Source: Turbatrix aceti
Lineage: Eukaryota > Nematoda > Chromadorea > Rhabditida > Panagrolaimidae
Assembly (NCBI GenBank): GCA_963969345.1
Contig: OZ017766.1
Location: 3,038,001 to 3,102,000 of the forward strand
DNA: 64,000 nt
Reading direction: 5' to 3'
Position numbers and translations under genes: made by a program. This document shows positions 10,496 to 21,408 of this stretch, piece by piece (position 1 is the first letter of the stretch; each line of letters starts with the position of its first letter). The notes below the pieces were generated by a model that saw only the letters and a list, made by a program, of their open reading frames with translations, had not been told where the DNA came from and did no database searches.

Positions 10496-11657
10496 TTGTA
10501 TATCTATGAACCGTGCAAAGCGTCTTTCAAAAAAAAGTATAAATGGGAATAAAAACTATTTGGGACAAAAGTGAATGACTTGTGGAGGACAAAAAAAAAC
10601 AGAAAAAAAATATTGAAAGCTCAAAGTTCGCTTCTGCGCGTCTAGAAAAAGTGCAGTCACCAAGTGCGCCCTTTTTGCGAATGCCGATCGATTTTTCGCC
10701 GTGGTCAGAAGACCATTGTTGACTTGTGTTCTGCCTTTCCGTTGTTCTGTTCGCACCATGTCATGCAAGCTCTGTATTGGCGGGAACGGAGTTTGCTCTG
10801 TTTTTAAAAGGGATATCCCTTTTAAAATTCGGTTTTTTTCCAGCCAGAAAAGTTTCAGGCTGTTAGCATTCGGAAAAAAATCTGCTTTCATTTTTTATTG
10901 ATTCAGGCACATTTTATGCGCTTTCAAAATCAGGTAACTCACAAAACCGACAAAAATTCGCGTTGATCCCCGCGCATGTTTTGTTGGATTCTGTCCGCAT
11001 CGGATGATCCGGGGATTACGCGCAGCCCCTCTGGCTGTCTGGTCCGGAGCCTGATCGATTCGTCGGGAGAGCAAACTTCTGTTCACCAAAAGCGATGACA
11101 CGTGTATTCCGGCTGGATCCGTTTAGAGGAGCTTCTTTCTAATTCTGTTTCTACTTTCTGATGGCTTCTTTTTGTTACTTCCGGTGAGACTTGGGTTTGC
11201 TGCCTGCTAACACCTGAGTTAATCCCAAAATGGGGTAATTGCACACACCTGCCACCGAGCCGCCTTGCATCTTGGCTTACAATTATACGCACACTGATGT
11301 GTAACCGTCTTTCCTGTTTACAGGTTGAAAATTGTCTGCCGTAATCCCCATTTTTCTGTCATTTGAGTTATCTATTTTTGCTCGAAAACGGTAGCGGGGC
11401 GCGTTTCTGCGCCCCAATACAAATTTTTGTGTTTTGCCCAAAGTTTATAATCCCAATCTGTCGAAATAAACCAAAATAAATTAAAGCGAGCAATTTAGCG
11501 ATGTTTAGTCAAAACTAAAATTCAAAAATCCGCTAGCGCGCGCATTCCGGGTTTTCACCACGAATTTTGGTAGTCTGAAATCCAAGTTTGTAATCCCAGC
11601 CTCGTACAACGTGCCTGCCGAGCCTATCCATATCTTGTGTATCCGGGAAGTTTGAGA
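10496..11657. other. Intergenic spacer, 1.2 kb
   Basis: It holds the 3' end and poly(A) signal of the upstream frame, then mixed sequence with no reading frame of coding quality. The last ~300 bases presumably carry the PAPS synthase promoter; no clear TATA box was seen. Confidence 0.5.
10548..10553 (+). promoter_or_regulatory. Poly(A) signal AATAAA after the PPPY frame
   Basis: A perfect AATAAA lies 53 bases after the stop codon at 10493-10495. Confidence 0.55.
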
Positions 11658-14050
11658 ATGTCAGCGACAAACCGCAAACGAACAACGCAACAGGTAACAC
11701 TAGGCTTTTCTTGCAGGACGAAGACACTAACCCAGAGAGATATTTGAAATGAGCTTGACCTCCCTTCAGGCGACCAACGTCACATTCCAACACAACGCTG
11801 TTCGTCGCGAGCAGCGGGCTGCAATACTGGGTCGTCATCCGGGGTATCGGGGATGCACGCTGTGGTTTACGGGCCTGAGCGGGGCCGGCAAAACGACGCT
11901 CGCTTTTGGACTCGAAAAAGCTCTTATTCAGGTTTGTCTCGACGCGACTTTTTGCTTTTATGATTTTTGTGCCTGCAGGGAGGGATCCCGGCATACTGCC
12001 TGGATGGGGACAACGTTCGCCATGGGCTGTGCAAGAATCTCGGATTCTCCGACGAAGATCGCACCGAGAACATCCGTCGCGTCGCCGAAGTCTCCAAGCT
12101 CTTCGCCGACATGGGCACCGTCACGCTGGCCTCTTTCATCTCTCCCATCCGCGAGGACAGGAATGAGGCGAGGCGGATACACGAGGCTGATGGCATCAAG
12201 TTCTTCGAGGTGTACGTTAACACTCCGCTCGACGTCTGCGAATCCAGAGACCCCAAAAGTCTGTTTTTTTATTTTTAGAAAAAAAACGAGTCAACGATAA
12301 TTACGGTTGAATTAGCAGATTTGAAGAAAGCAATTATAAAAAATGAGTGTTGCAAGAGATTAGTGATGTCACTGCTGAATCGCATTAGTTATCTAAAAAT
12401 AAAACTTTTTGCTTATTACGGTACACAAATTTTGTTTTGTTTGGTTTACGGTTTTTCTTTGCAAAACTAAAGATTCTGTTTGAAGGCATACTTTTAGACC
12501 TCTACAAAAAAGCTCGAGCCGGTGACATAAAATCGTTTACTGGCATTGACTCGCTCTACGAAGAGCCGCTCAACGCGGATCTCGTGCTGAACACGGATAA
12601 TTTCTCGGAAGTCGAGTGCATCGAGCGCCTCCTCTTCCACCTGCTGTCGGCCGGCGTCGTCCCCCCATCCGTTCTCGATGCCAACAACTTCCTGCCGCCG
12701 AACCCGTCCCCCGTCCGCGAACTCTTCGTCACCGATGCCGCCGAACGCGAGGCCCTGGCAGCTTCCGTGGCCGACGCGCCGGTCGTCGATCTCCAGTTGC
12801 AGGACCTTCAGTGGCTGCAGGTCCTTGCCGAGGGCTGGGCGACCCCGCTGGCAGGCTTCATGCGGGAGCGACAGTACCTCCAGGTGCTCCACTTTGGACA
12901 GCTCCTGGATATCGACAAGAAGTGCCGGATCCCGGGCGTGGAGGCGCCGAAGGAGGCCGAAGACGACTACTCCCTCAGCAAGCCCCTCAGCCAGTCGATT
13001 CCAATCGTGCTTCCCGTGGACTCCGCCGTGAAGCACCGAGCCCAGGGCGCGACGAGGGCCGCGCTCAAGTTCAACGGAAAGCTCATCGCCGTCCTGGATG
13101 ACTTGGAAATCTTCCCGCATCGCCGCCACGAACGCTGTCATCGGCAATTTGCCATCTGCGACCCGAGGCATCCGACTGTCAACGCGATTCTGAATTCCGG
13201 GGAGTACTTGATGGGCGGTGACCTCAAGGTGCTCGTGGACCGTATCACGTGAGTTATTTCAAAAAAAATATTTTAGATGAAAACAAAATTTAGGTACGAC
13301 GACGGCCTGGACGAGTACCGCAAGACGCCGCTCGAGCTGCGCAAGATGTTCTCCGACGCCGGCTGCGACGCGGTCTTCGCCTTCCAGCTCCGCAACCCCA
13401 TCCACAACGGCCACGCGCTGCTCATGCAGGACACCCGGGAGCAGCTGCTGAAGCGCCACCGCAACCCCATGCTCCTGCTCCACCCCCTCGGCGGCTGGAC
13501 CAAGGACGACGACGTTCCCCTGCCGGTGCGCATCCGCCAGCACCAGGCAGTCATGGACGAGGGCGTCCTCGACCGGTCCTGGACCGTGCTGGCCATCTTT
13601 CCGTCCCCGATGCTCTACGCCGGGCCCACGGAGGTGCAGTGGCACGCCCGGGCCCGTCTCGCCGCCGGCATCAATACCTACATCGTCGGCCGCGACCCCG
13701 CTGGCATCCAGCACCCCGACAACAAGGACGACTTCCTCTACGACCCGACCCATGGCGCGAAGGTGCTCGCCATGACCCCGGGCCTGTCGAATCTCGAGAT
13801 CATTCCCTTCCGCGTCGCCGCCTACGACCAGAAAATCAAGCGCATGGCCTTCTTCGACGAACAGCGCAAGACCGACTTTCTGTTCATCTCGGGCACGAAG
13901 ATGCGCGGATTCGCCCGCGACGCCGTCCAACCGCCCGACGGCTTCATGGCGCCGAAAGCGTGGACCGTCCTCGCCGACTATTACAAGGAAAAGGCAGAAA
14001 GGGAGGCCGCTGCAGCCGAGGCGAGGGACACTGTTATGCAGATTGTGTAA
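11658..14050 (+). CDS. PAPSS: Bifunctional 3'-phosphoadenosine 5'-phosphosulfate synthase
   Basis: Exons 11658-11693, 11770-11931, 11979-12258, 12498-13248 and 13294-14050 encode 661 residues (animal enzymes are about 620-650). The N-terminal APS kinase domain has the P-loop GLSGAGKT (47-54), DGDNVRHGL and [13 protein letters not shown]. The C-terminal ATP sulfurylase domain has [10 protein letters not shown] (441-450), GRDPAGI and ISGTKMR. The enzyme makes APS from ATP and sulfate and then phosphorylates it to PAPS, the universal sulfate donor, in cytosol or nucleus. The kinase-then-sulfurylase order is the animal one. Two starts are possible: a 12-residue leader exon spliced to 11770, or a start at ATG 11749 reading straight through into the same frame (MSLTSLQ). 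Both reach the conserved ATNVTFQ block. Confidence 0.95.
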
Positions 14051-14604
14051 AAAAGGTAAATAAATAATTCTAACCCTGTTTGGCGACTTGTTGGGTCATT
14101 TCTGGGCGCGAAATGGCAAATTTGATCGAATGATGGGGTGAATCAGTGGCAAAGCGGGAAAGGCCAGGCCAAAGGCCAGCAGAAGCTGTTTTCCGTTGTG
14201 CTCGTTACTCATCGCCACTTGAGCCCTGCAGCGAAACATTGCACCTTTACCGAGAGTGCTTCAAGCGTTTTTTGTCATTCTCCCGAGAACATGACTCACG
14301 CAGAGCTTTGTCTCTCTAAATTGGGATTTGTGTACCCTAAGATATTGGATTTCGTTTGCTGGTGACAGCCCGGAGCATCGGCCAAGTGGCTGGCTGCTCT
14401 CAGGGCCCAGCCACTCGTCGGGCCTCCTGTCTCCGCGCACCGAAGACGCACGGGTGCGCGTATCTCTCTCCCTTCCCCCAGCAGAGCAGTCAAAGTCCCC
14501 CTGCGCACCGTTATCCGGCCCCAGTCAGCTTATTCGTTCGCTGGATTTCGTATATCGATCAGTCAGTCAATTTTTAAGCATCGTCTCGGTGGATTTCTCA
14601 AAAA
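14051..14604. other. Intergenic spacer / promoter of the small coiled-coil gene
   Basis: No coding frame is supported. The stretch 14380-14530 is GC-rich with CT-rich tracts and is probably promoter or 5'UTR of the gene starting at 14605. Confidence 0.4.
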
Positions 14605-14958
14605 ATGCCTGAGTTTAACCTGAACGCAGCGGAAGAAGATCTCCTCGACGCCATCGAGGAGGAGATCGCCCAGGAACTCGCCGAAGCCCGCAGGGCCCGT
14701 GCAGCGTCCGCCGTCGCCAAGCGGCTCCTCGAGCAGGAAAAAGCGCTTCGACAAAATGTGAGTTTTTCCAAAAATAAGTATTTTTAACCAACTTATTTTT
14801 ACCTGCAGGCAGAAGCCGAAAAAGCCGAGCTCATTCGTCGTATCGAGCGCATCGAGCAGCGCTGCCAGAAGGCCAAGCTCGAAGCCGACAAAGTCTGCAA
14901 GGCCACGGATGAGCAGCTCGCTGCCAAGGAAGTCCAGCCCGTCAACAACGCAAACTAA
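14605..14958 (+). CDS. Small Glu/Ala-rich coiled-coil protein
   Basis: Two exons (14605-14757, 14809-14958) encode exactly 100 residues. The sequence is a nearly continuous charged helix (repeated EEE, EAR, RIER and EQR elements with heptad-like Leu/Ile/Ala spacing), ending in an Asn-rich tail. Codon use is strongly C-ending like the surrounding highly expressed genes, the intron has a good GTGAGT donor and TACCTGCAG acceptor, and the phase is clean. There is no signal peptide or membrane segment. I do not recognise a family; such proteins often act as small subunits or adaptors. It converges on the minus-strand ARV1 gene about 200 bp away. Confidence 0.75.
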
Positions 14959-15165
14959 TCGAATCCCGTGATTTCACTCAACCGCGCACCCGTCAATTGT
15001 CACGTCACAAAAAGGTACTCACTCATTGCTGTAATCATTGTTTTTCTCTTGAGTGCATAAACAATTTCGAGTTCGTTTCGTGAGTCAAACACCCGTAAAA
15101 ACACGATATTTCGTAAAAATAGTCACGAAACGGTGCACCTCTTCTTCCGTTCGTGTCCAAAAAAT

Positions 15166-16244
15166 TCACCGATTGAACCAAACGACATTGATGTATTCCT
15201 GGAGTGCTTGGAGTCCATGTGCCAGGATCAGCCGCAGGATGACACTCACAACCACGGCTATGAAGTTGGTGCCGTTAGAGAGTTCGTAAAAAAGTGCTGC
15301 AAAACGCAATAAAATTAGGTGAAAGAATTTTCGCTGTGTAATCCACTTACTTCGCTGCACTTGGTACTGGGACACGAATATGAAAAGCTTGGTCATGATT
15401 CGATATGATAGATGCTCATGCAGCTTCCAGATGATTGAAAAAACAACAAAAACGTTGCCTAAACATTTTAATCCAATCAACGGGTGATTTTTTATTGCAT
15501 CCAGGAACTTTTCACTAGTACAAAGACATCCATCAATGCCAGCGGCAAAAATGAAAGATCATTGACCAGCTGGTGGTGAGAAAAAATAAAAATTAAGCAG
15601 ACAAGATTGACGTTAAAAAACGGTTTTTTTGCGGTTTTAGGCTTATTTTTTGTTTAAAAAGAACAAAAGAGAAAATGACTTACCGAAAAACCCAGCAACA
15701 GCGCGTTTTGCGTAGAACGAATATGTCGGGACGTTAGTGCCTTTGGGAGACACGAGCCTCGAGAAGCCGTAGCACACGCTCACGAAGACAAAGCATTCGA
15801 CAGCGCTCTGGAGCAGCGCCTCGTAGAAGGACCACTCCAAGTTGTATACTTCGTCGACGGGAAGCGTGGCTCTCCTCTCGACCCATTTGTTGTACGCGTT
15901 AGAGAGAACGAAGAGAAGCCCGAATCTCGCGTAAGACTGTAAACATTACGGTATGCTACTCTCGCCACGAAAAAAAACAAACTCACAGCGAAAGCAGTAT
16001 TGAGGAGTATGTGTCTGTAGGCCGTGGTGTACTGTAGAAAGACGTCATTGAAGAGCAGCACAGAGTCGTATTCGACGTATTTGTCGGCAACGTTACCGCA
16101 TTGGCTGCAGTCTGTCACCCGGATGACATCCTTGCTGTACTGCGTGTAGAGCGTGTCGACAGCGGTCATGCAATTCACGCAGACGAACGACTCTTGGTCG
16201 GGATTAGGCTGCTTTGACTCTTCCGGTGACGCTGACATAGACAT
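15166..16244 (-). CDS. ARV1: ARV1-family ER lipid-homeostasis protein
   Basis: Exons 16244-15987, 15936-15684, 15458-15351 and 15296-15166 encode 249 residues, in the usual ARV1 range. The N-terminal ARV1 homology domain has a zinc-type cluster (CVNC at 22-25, CSQC at 46-49), followed by the diagnostic DKYVEYDSVLL and AYRHILLNT stretches. Several hydrophobic segments follow in exons 2-4. ARV1 is an ER membrane protein required for sterol and sphingolipid distribution and for GPI-anchor synthesis. The second intron (15683-15459) was chosen because it joins the FFG and NVFVVFSIIW parts in phase; a nearer AG at ~15570 does not keep frame. An AG directly before base 16265 could be a trans-splice acceptor, just upstream of the ATG. 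The gene is divergent from the GILT gene. Confidence 0.9.
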
Positions 16245-16824
16245 GTGACCCGTGGGTGATGTTGTCTGCAAGTTTGAGGAGTCAAAAAATGATTTACACT
16301 TGTCAGCTCGGATTTCTTATTCCTCCAAACTCGCTGACAGTGTGATCGATGGAAATGAAAGCGAACTGATTGTAAATTGCAATTTTACAACATGTTGCAC
16401 AAAAAACGTTACTCCTCTTTCTGAACCGTCAAAGGTAACAATTTTTCATGAAAAAATGTTACTCCCTAAAAAAGTAACAAATTGTTGCAAAAGCACGGTC
16501 GTTTACGGTGTCTTTGCAAGATGCCCGTCTCCATTACTCAGAATTGCCCCCTGATTTTGATTTAGTGCCAGTCTTCTTATGCTCAGTCAACGGAAAGACA
16601 AGATTGGTCGCGATAAATTACTTTTTTTGCAACGGCAGAGGCAAAAAAAGAGTCCAGTCCGCAGTTGTCATCGTCTACGCATCGCCCAAAGGTCTTTCTC
16701 GCTCCGGACTCCCGCCACCCGGTACTAGCTAGTCCCTTGCTGCCAGCCAGTGTCGGGCAAAAGTGTCATCACCGCACGCCCGGAGATCGGCCGCATCCCT
16801 GACTTGCTGAGCAGTCCTACCGCT
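16245..16824. promoter_or_regulatory. Divergent spacer between ARV1 and the GILT gene
   Basis: This 580-bp region contains no supported gene and should hold the promoters of both flanking genes. Repeated GTAACA/TGTTAC-type words and T-runs occur at 16380-16490; no TATA box was identified. Confidence 0.4.
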
Positions 16825-17719
16825 ATGCCCCTGACCCCAGCAACCACCGTTGCCGCCGTCCTGGCCGTCTGGATGACAGTATGCCTGGCGGCGGAGAGCG
16901 CCGAAGCCTGCAACGTGCCCCCGGACTTCTGGTGTGATAGCTACGAAATCGCGCAGCGCTGCAACGTGGTCCAGCAGTGCCACGCTTTCAAGAGCGACCG
17001 CAACCCTATAAAAATCACTCTCATGTACGAGGCACTCTGTCCCTACTGCCAGCGCTTCATCACCGACCATCTGGGGAACCTGTACAACCAGTTTCGAGGA
17101 AACATCGAAATCGAAATGATCCCGTGGGGCAACAGTCGGCTTCTAAGGGTAAAAAATGCCTAAACCCCCGCCGAAGTACGTTTTAGAGCAGTTTCAGACA
17201 GGCCAGATCTCCTGCAACCACGGACAGAAGGAATGCGAAGCCAACAGACTCATGAGCTGCGTCATCGACGTGGTCAAGGTCAAGCAGGCCATACCCTTCA
17301 TCATCTGCTTCGAGAGAGCACTCGCATCCAGCAGCGTCGAGACCGCAATGCATCATTGCAACGGATTCATCAGAAACAACTACCACGAGATCAAGTAAGT
17401 GAAAAACTGCATAATTTTACGACAAGTAAGAAAATGAATATATATTTTTGCTATTTTTTGTCTATTCCCAAAAATTCGAGTATTCAACAACTGTAATGTA
17501 TCACAAAAAAATTGCAGGACCTGCTACCATTCGGAACGCGGAGTCCAGCTGCAACGCCATGCAGCACACAAGACATCAACTATTCGCGCACATCCCATCA
17601 TCGAGGTTCCCTACATCGTCATAAACGACTACAGTCCTAACCTCGATGCCAATAATCTCAACATCATGGCCATCAAGCAGCTCATTCAGAAATGGATAAG
17701 CTACAAGCGAGGCCGATAA
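16825..17719 (+). CDS. GILT-like lysosomal/secreted thiol reductase
   Basis: Exons 16825-17148, 17198-17394 and 17518-17719 encode 240 residues. A signal peptide covers ~1-24. The thioredoxin-like active site CPYC lies at 72-75, preceded by ITLMYEALC. The family signature is present as CNHGQKECEANRLMSC (114-129), with Asn replacing the usual Gln of CQHG. More conserved cysteines follow. GILT (IFI30) reduces disulfides of proteins in acidic lysosomes. Invertebrate homologues act in innate immunity and redox control. The start was taken at the ATG that gives a clean signal peptide; the frame is open further upstream without an ATG. The second acceptor (GTTTCAG before 17198) was chosen because it alone restores the signature frame. 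Confidence 0.92.
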
Positions 17720-18075
17720 CTGCCATCATATATCCTTGTTGTATCGCTAACGATGTTGAAAATAATACAATGAGGATTTCATAAAAGAAAAAAACGGAAT
17801 GAAGACAAAAAAGGAAACGTTCCCGGAAGCGAAACCCGAAAGCAACAACAACACAGAACAAAAACCGTAAAAACACGAATACGATCAAAGTAACGTTGAA
17901 CAAAAAAGTATAAAAAAACGAAAAGTCTGGCAAAGTGTCCTGAACATTCTGACACTTTCGAGTTCCCCTCGATTTTTTGATGACAATTTATTTTTTTGTT
18001 CTTCGTGGTTTTTGCATCTCGTTGCCGTGGCGCTTCTTACATTCCGATCATTTCAGTAAGGTGTCAGACGACGAC
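17720..18075. other. Spacer between the GILT gene and PSMD13
   Basis: This 356-bp AT-rich spacer on one strand shows no gene. It ends with TCATTTCAG (to ~18056) about 20 bases before the PSMD13 ATG, a plausible trans-splice or 5'UTR intron acceptor. The distance would be long for a typical nematode operon gap. Confidence 0.4.
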
Positions 18076-19492
18076 ATGCTCGATAAAGTCGAAGCTTACC
18101 TCGCGTCGAAGAAGTCGGCGGCCGCGACCCCGGAACTCGCGGAGATCCTTCAGAACATTGAAAATCTGTACTCCAAAAAGTGAGTGGCTCTCTGATCTTT
18201 GTTTCGTGTTTTGCAAGCGGATGTTTGTTTGCAGGCTATGGCATCAACTGACGCTGGAGCTTCGCCGACAGGTCAACAATGCCGCCTTTGCCGCAGCGTT
18301 CAACTTGCACGAGTTTTTCACCAACGTCATCGTTCCTCTCGAATCCCGGGTCAACCTATTGCATTACGCTGAAATCGCCATGCCAGTCGCCCGGCAGCTT
18401 TATCAACAGACGGGAGGTTGGTTTTTTTGGGACCTTTGTATCGTAAAATGTGAATTAGGGGTCCAAAGGGTCTAAAATTCACCATTTTTGCTGCAATGAA
18501 GCTCCGTGACCGGATTTTTATTTGTTTTTGAGCCGTGTTTTCATGATTACCGTTTTAGACAAAGCCCAGGCCGTTCAGTTCCTCGAAAAGGTGCAGACTG
18601 CTGTTCAAAAGGACAAGCAAGCCAGAATCCGCGCTGCGACAGGCATAATCGAGATCCTCCTGGATAAGCCGGTTGCCGACATCGCTGAAATTCGTGTAAG
18701 TGCACTGTGTTTTGCCTTGACTGCTTTCAATATTTTGTTTCTAATTTTCAGTCACGTGTCGAGGCCGCTCAGGTGTTGGTGGACGACCTCACCGGCGTGA
18801 CGGCAGTCCACGCTGCTTTTTACAAGCAGAGCGCCAACTACCTCAAGGAAGTCGGCAACCACGCGGCCTACTACCGCGAGGCGCTGCGCTACCTCGGCTG
18901 CGAGGACATCAAGAACCTGACGCAGGAGCAGCAGCACCAGCAGGCGCTCCTCCTAGGCTTCTCCGCTCTGCTCGGCGAGGACATTTACAACTTTGGCGAA
19001 CTCCTCGCGCACCCCGTCCTTCACGCGCTCGATGGCACGCCTGAGCACTGGCTCGTCGACGTGCTGTACTCGTTCAACTCCGGCGACCTGCTCAAGTTCC
19101 GCGAATACGAGCCCAAGTGGAACCACTGGTCGGACATGGTCAACAACCGCGAGCCCCTCGAAGGCAAGATCCGCCTCCTCTGCATCATGGAAATCGCGCT
19201 CGGACGCAACACCAAGGACCGTCACATCACATTCAACGAGATCTCGCAGAAGGCGCTGGTCGACGTCAACCAGGTCGAGTTCCTCGTCATGAAGGCGCTC
19301 GCGAAGGGGCTCGTCAAGGGCTCCATCGACCAGGTCAACCGCTCCGTCAACATCACCTGGGTCCAGCCGAGGGTTCTCTCCCCTGCCCAGATCTACCAGG
19401 TCTCCGAGAGGATCGGCGCGTGGCGAGCCGATGTCGCGGCTATCGAAAGCGTCGTCCGGGATAACGCCAAGGAAATCCTCATGAAGACATGA
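18076..19492 (+). CDS. PSMD13: 26S proteasome non-ATPase regulatory subunit 13 (Rpn9)
   Basis: Exons 18076-18179, 18235-18416, 18559-18695 and 18752-19492 encode 387 residues, close to the ~376 of animal PSMD13. Recognisable blocks run in the family order: KLWHQLTL near the start, a helical-repeat middle with YYREALRYLGC and LGEDIYNFGELLAHPVL, then the PCI domain with ITFNEISQKALVDVNQVEFLVMKAL, KGLVKGSIDQV and TWVQPRVLS. It is a PCI-type scaffold of the 19S regulatory lid, needed for lid assembly and ubiquitin-conjugate degradation. Strong C-ending codon bias fits high expression. The start ATG is preceded by in-frame acidic codons, so a few residues could be added by an unseen upstream exon. 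Confidence 0.95.
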
Positions 19493-19864
19493 AAGTGCTT
19501 TGGAACTGTTATTTAACTTTGTATGGTTTACCCACGTTCATGTCTCGTGTTTCTGGTGTTTTGCTGTTAAACTAATGTCCAAAGCTTGAATTGACACAGA
19601 ACGCCGAATTTTTTACGGTAAGGGAACGGTGATTAAGACTTCAAAAGAGTGCATTGTCTTTGAAATTAGGGGGAGGAAAAGACGATGAAATGCGAGCAGT
19701 TGATCGTTTTTGTTATGTGTCATGATTTGCCCATGACACATCACAAAAATACCGTATAGTACGTCACCAAGAACAGCCAAAATGGGCATGACTAATTTGG
19801 CATTTCGGGATTCAAGTTGGAAAATAAATCAGCTGATGTCGGAACCGTAAACACACACGTTCAG

Positions 19865-19873
19865 TATAAATAG
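19865..19873 (+). promoter_or_regulatory. TATA box of the TQP-repeat gene
   Basis: TATAAATAG lies 36-44 bases before the ATG at 19909, with room for a very short 5'UTR. This is one of the few clear TATA elements in the window and suggests a strongly regulated or tissue-specific core promoter. Confidence 0.6.
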
Positions 19874-19908
19874 TGGGCCAAAGCATAACATTCATTACAC
19901 AGAGCAGC

Positions 19909-20718
19909 ATGACGATGCACGTATGGCGGCATCTGATAGGCTGGATCATCATTGCCAGCTCGTTGTACCTCGGTGTGAGCTCACAGCGCCTCCGAAATCA
20001 CAGAAACCTATGGTGGCCGTATCCATACTTACCTCAACCATCAAATGAAATTATGTTTCCACCTCTCCATCCTCCACTCGGGCCACCAAAACATCCAAGA
20101 ACGATTCGATTGCCGCTGGTCAGAACTACTACTACGGCAGCTACGAGCCCTGCGTCGTCTCCTACTACAACGGCAGCTACTAACGTACCGACTTCTCAAT
20201 ATACAGGATCCCCTCTGCCTACGCAGCCTACGCAATCAACGCCGTCTGCGCAACCAACGCAGCCCACGCAACCAACGCAGCCTACGCAACCAACGCAGCC
20301 TACGCAACCAACGCAGCCTACTCAGCCAACTCAACCAACGCAGCCTACCCAATCAACGCAGTCTGCGGAACCTACGCAGCCTACGCAACCAACTCAACCC
20401 ACGCAACCAACGCAGTCTGCGCAATCTACGCAGCCAACGCAACCAACGCAGTCTGCGCAACCTACTCAACCAACGCAGCCTACTCAACCAACGCAACCAA
20501 CTCAGCCTACTCAACCAACGCAACCAACGCAGCCTACTCAACCAACGCAGCCTACGCAACCAACGCAGTCTGCGCAACCTACTCAACCAACGCAGCCTAC
20601 TCAACCAACGCAGCCTACTCAACCAACGCAGCCTACGCAACCAACGCAGCCTACTCAACCAACGCAGCCTACGCAACCAACGCAGCCTACGCAACCACCG
20701 CAGACTACGCAGTGCTAA
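19909..20718 (+). CDS. Secreted Thr-Gln-Pro repeat protein
   Basis: A single exon of 269 residues. The N-terminus has a signal peptide (hydrophobic core IGWIIIASSLYLGVSS), then a Trp/Pro-rich stretch (LWWPYPYLPQ) and a Thr/Ala/Ser-rich spacer. From about residue 105 to the end it is almost pure QPT tripeptide repeats with occasional QSA or QST variants, ending in a single Cys. Such a tract would form an extended polyproline-like rod, and its threonines are likely O-glycosylated, so a mucin, cuticle or eggshell-type role is conceivable; this is inference. Only plus strand has the signal peptide, TATA box and stop in the right places; the long frames in the other five phases are a by-product of the 9-bp repeat. 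Confidence 0.72.
   Translation: MTMHVWRHLIGWIIIASSLYLGVSSQRLRNHRNLWWPYPYLPQPSNEIMFPPLHPPLGPPKHPRTIRLPLVRTTTTAATSPASSPTTTAATNVPTSQYTGSPLPTQPTQSTPSAQPTQPTQPTQPTQPTQPTQPTQPTQPTQPTQPTQSTQSAEPTQPTQPTQPTQPTQSAQSTQPTQPTQSAQPTQPTQPTQPTQPTQPTQPTQPTQPTQPTQPTQPTQSAQPTQPTQPTQPTQPTQPTQPTQPTQPTQPTQPTQPTQPTQPPQTTQC
20221..20712 (+). repeat. Coding minisatellite (QPT)n
   Basis: Tandem 9-bp units encode Gln-Pro-Thr. Units alternate between CAG CCT ACN and CAA CCA ACN codons, so the true higher-order period is 18 bp. Interruptions encode QSA/QST and recur, which shows that larger blocks were copied as units. The array is in frame with the secreted protein. Confidence 0.9.
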
Positions 20719-20841
20719 TTAATGACACATGCTTTTTTCGTATAATTTTTTACGTGCATTATGAATACCCGCATTCATGTTTGTAGAAAATGGAAACACT
20801 AGATTTATCCCGGAATTTCTATCTATCCCGGGATAATATAG

Positions 20842-20898
20842 AAAAAGCGCGCGCTCGTTTAAAATAACGCCGTTATTTTACGCGGGCGCGCGCTTTTT
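20842..20898. repeat. Nested palindrome after the TQP gene
   Basis: The outer arms are 13 bp (20842-20854 and 20886-20898, A5 plus GCGCGCGC and its complement). Inside lies a second palindrome, AAAATAACG/CGTTATTTT (20861-20869 and 20871-20879). The whole 57-bp unit could form a long stem in DNA or RNA and could act as a 3'-end or insulator structure, or be a small foldback element. Confidence 0.75.
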
Positions 20899-21033
20899 TC
20901 TTTCCAATTAAGGAAAGGATTGTTTTTAACATTTTCATGAGTTTAAGTGTTGTTTACTGAACATTAATAAAACGGAAGGTGAAGAAAAATGTATCCAGCA
21001 AGCTGCGACTACCGTAACAATAGGGGGTTATAA

Positions 21034-21079
21034 AAACGATTTTTAGTGACCCAAAATCTCGCTACACTAAAAATCGTTT
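21034..21079. repeat. 15-bp inverted repeat
   Basis: AAACGATTTTTAGTG (21034-21048) and its exact complement (21065-21079) are separated by 16 bases. The hairpin is perfect over 15 bp. It lies in the spacer between the TQP gene and the acidic protein gene. Confidence 0.75.
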
Positions 21080-21408
21080 GAATTTTGGTATCAATATTGA
21101 AGAACGTCCAACATAGCAATTTTACACATATTTCGGGGCAAAATTAATGTAAATGAAAAAGAACCAACAAAAAGAACCAATTTTGTCATCTTTAACGTTC
21201 TCGAAAAATAAAGAACTCATTTTCGTGCCAGGAAAACACACGGCTTTAGCGCGTATCGTAATCGTAAACATCGATCGTAACTCTTACTTGGTGGCCTCAT
21301 TTTGCGCGCGGGTTGGCTTGTGTGCGTTCTTTTTTTCTCTTTTTTGTGTTTTTGGCGTGTTGCAATTGATTTTTACTTACTGATTACTGATGTCATCCGT
21401 TACAGGTA

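Larger units (their letters stand above)
20719..21408. other. Spacer between the TQP-repeat gene and the acidic protein gene
   Basis: Apart from the two foldback structures listed separately, no gene is seen. It ends with GTTACAG (to 21405), three bases before ATG 21409, which may be a trans-splice acceptor. Confidence 0.5.

Noticed and set aside
15480..15600. An extra ARV1 exon after the AG at ~15570 (LVNDLSFLPLALMDVF...)
   Set aside because: It does not fit the phase of the upstream donor and ends in a stop; direct splicing to 15458 restores the conserved sequence.
20221..20712. CRISPR-like or satellite array
   Set aside because: Units are contiguous without unique spacers and are in frame with a secreted protein; this is a coding minisatellite in a eukaryote.
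20353..20722. Long Leu/Arg- and Trp-rich frames on both strands across the QPT array
   Set aside because: A 9-bp repeat without stops keeps other frames open automatically; none has a start context, signal peptide or sensible ends.
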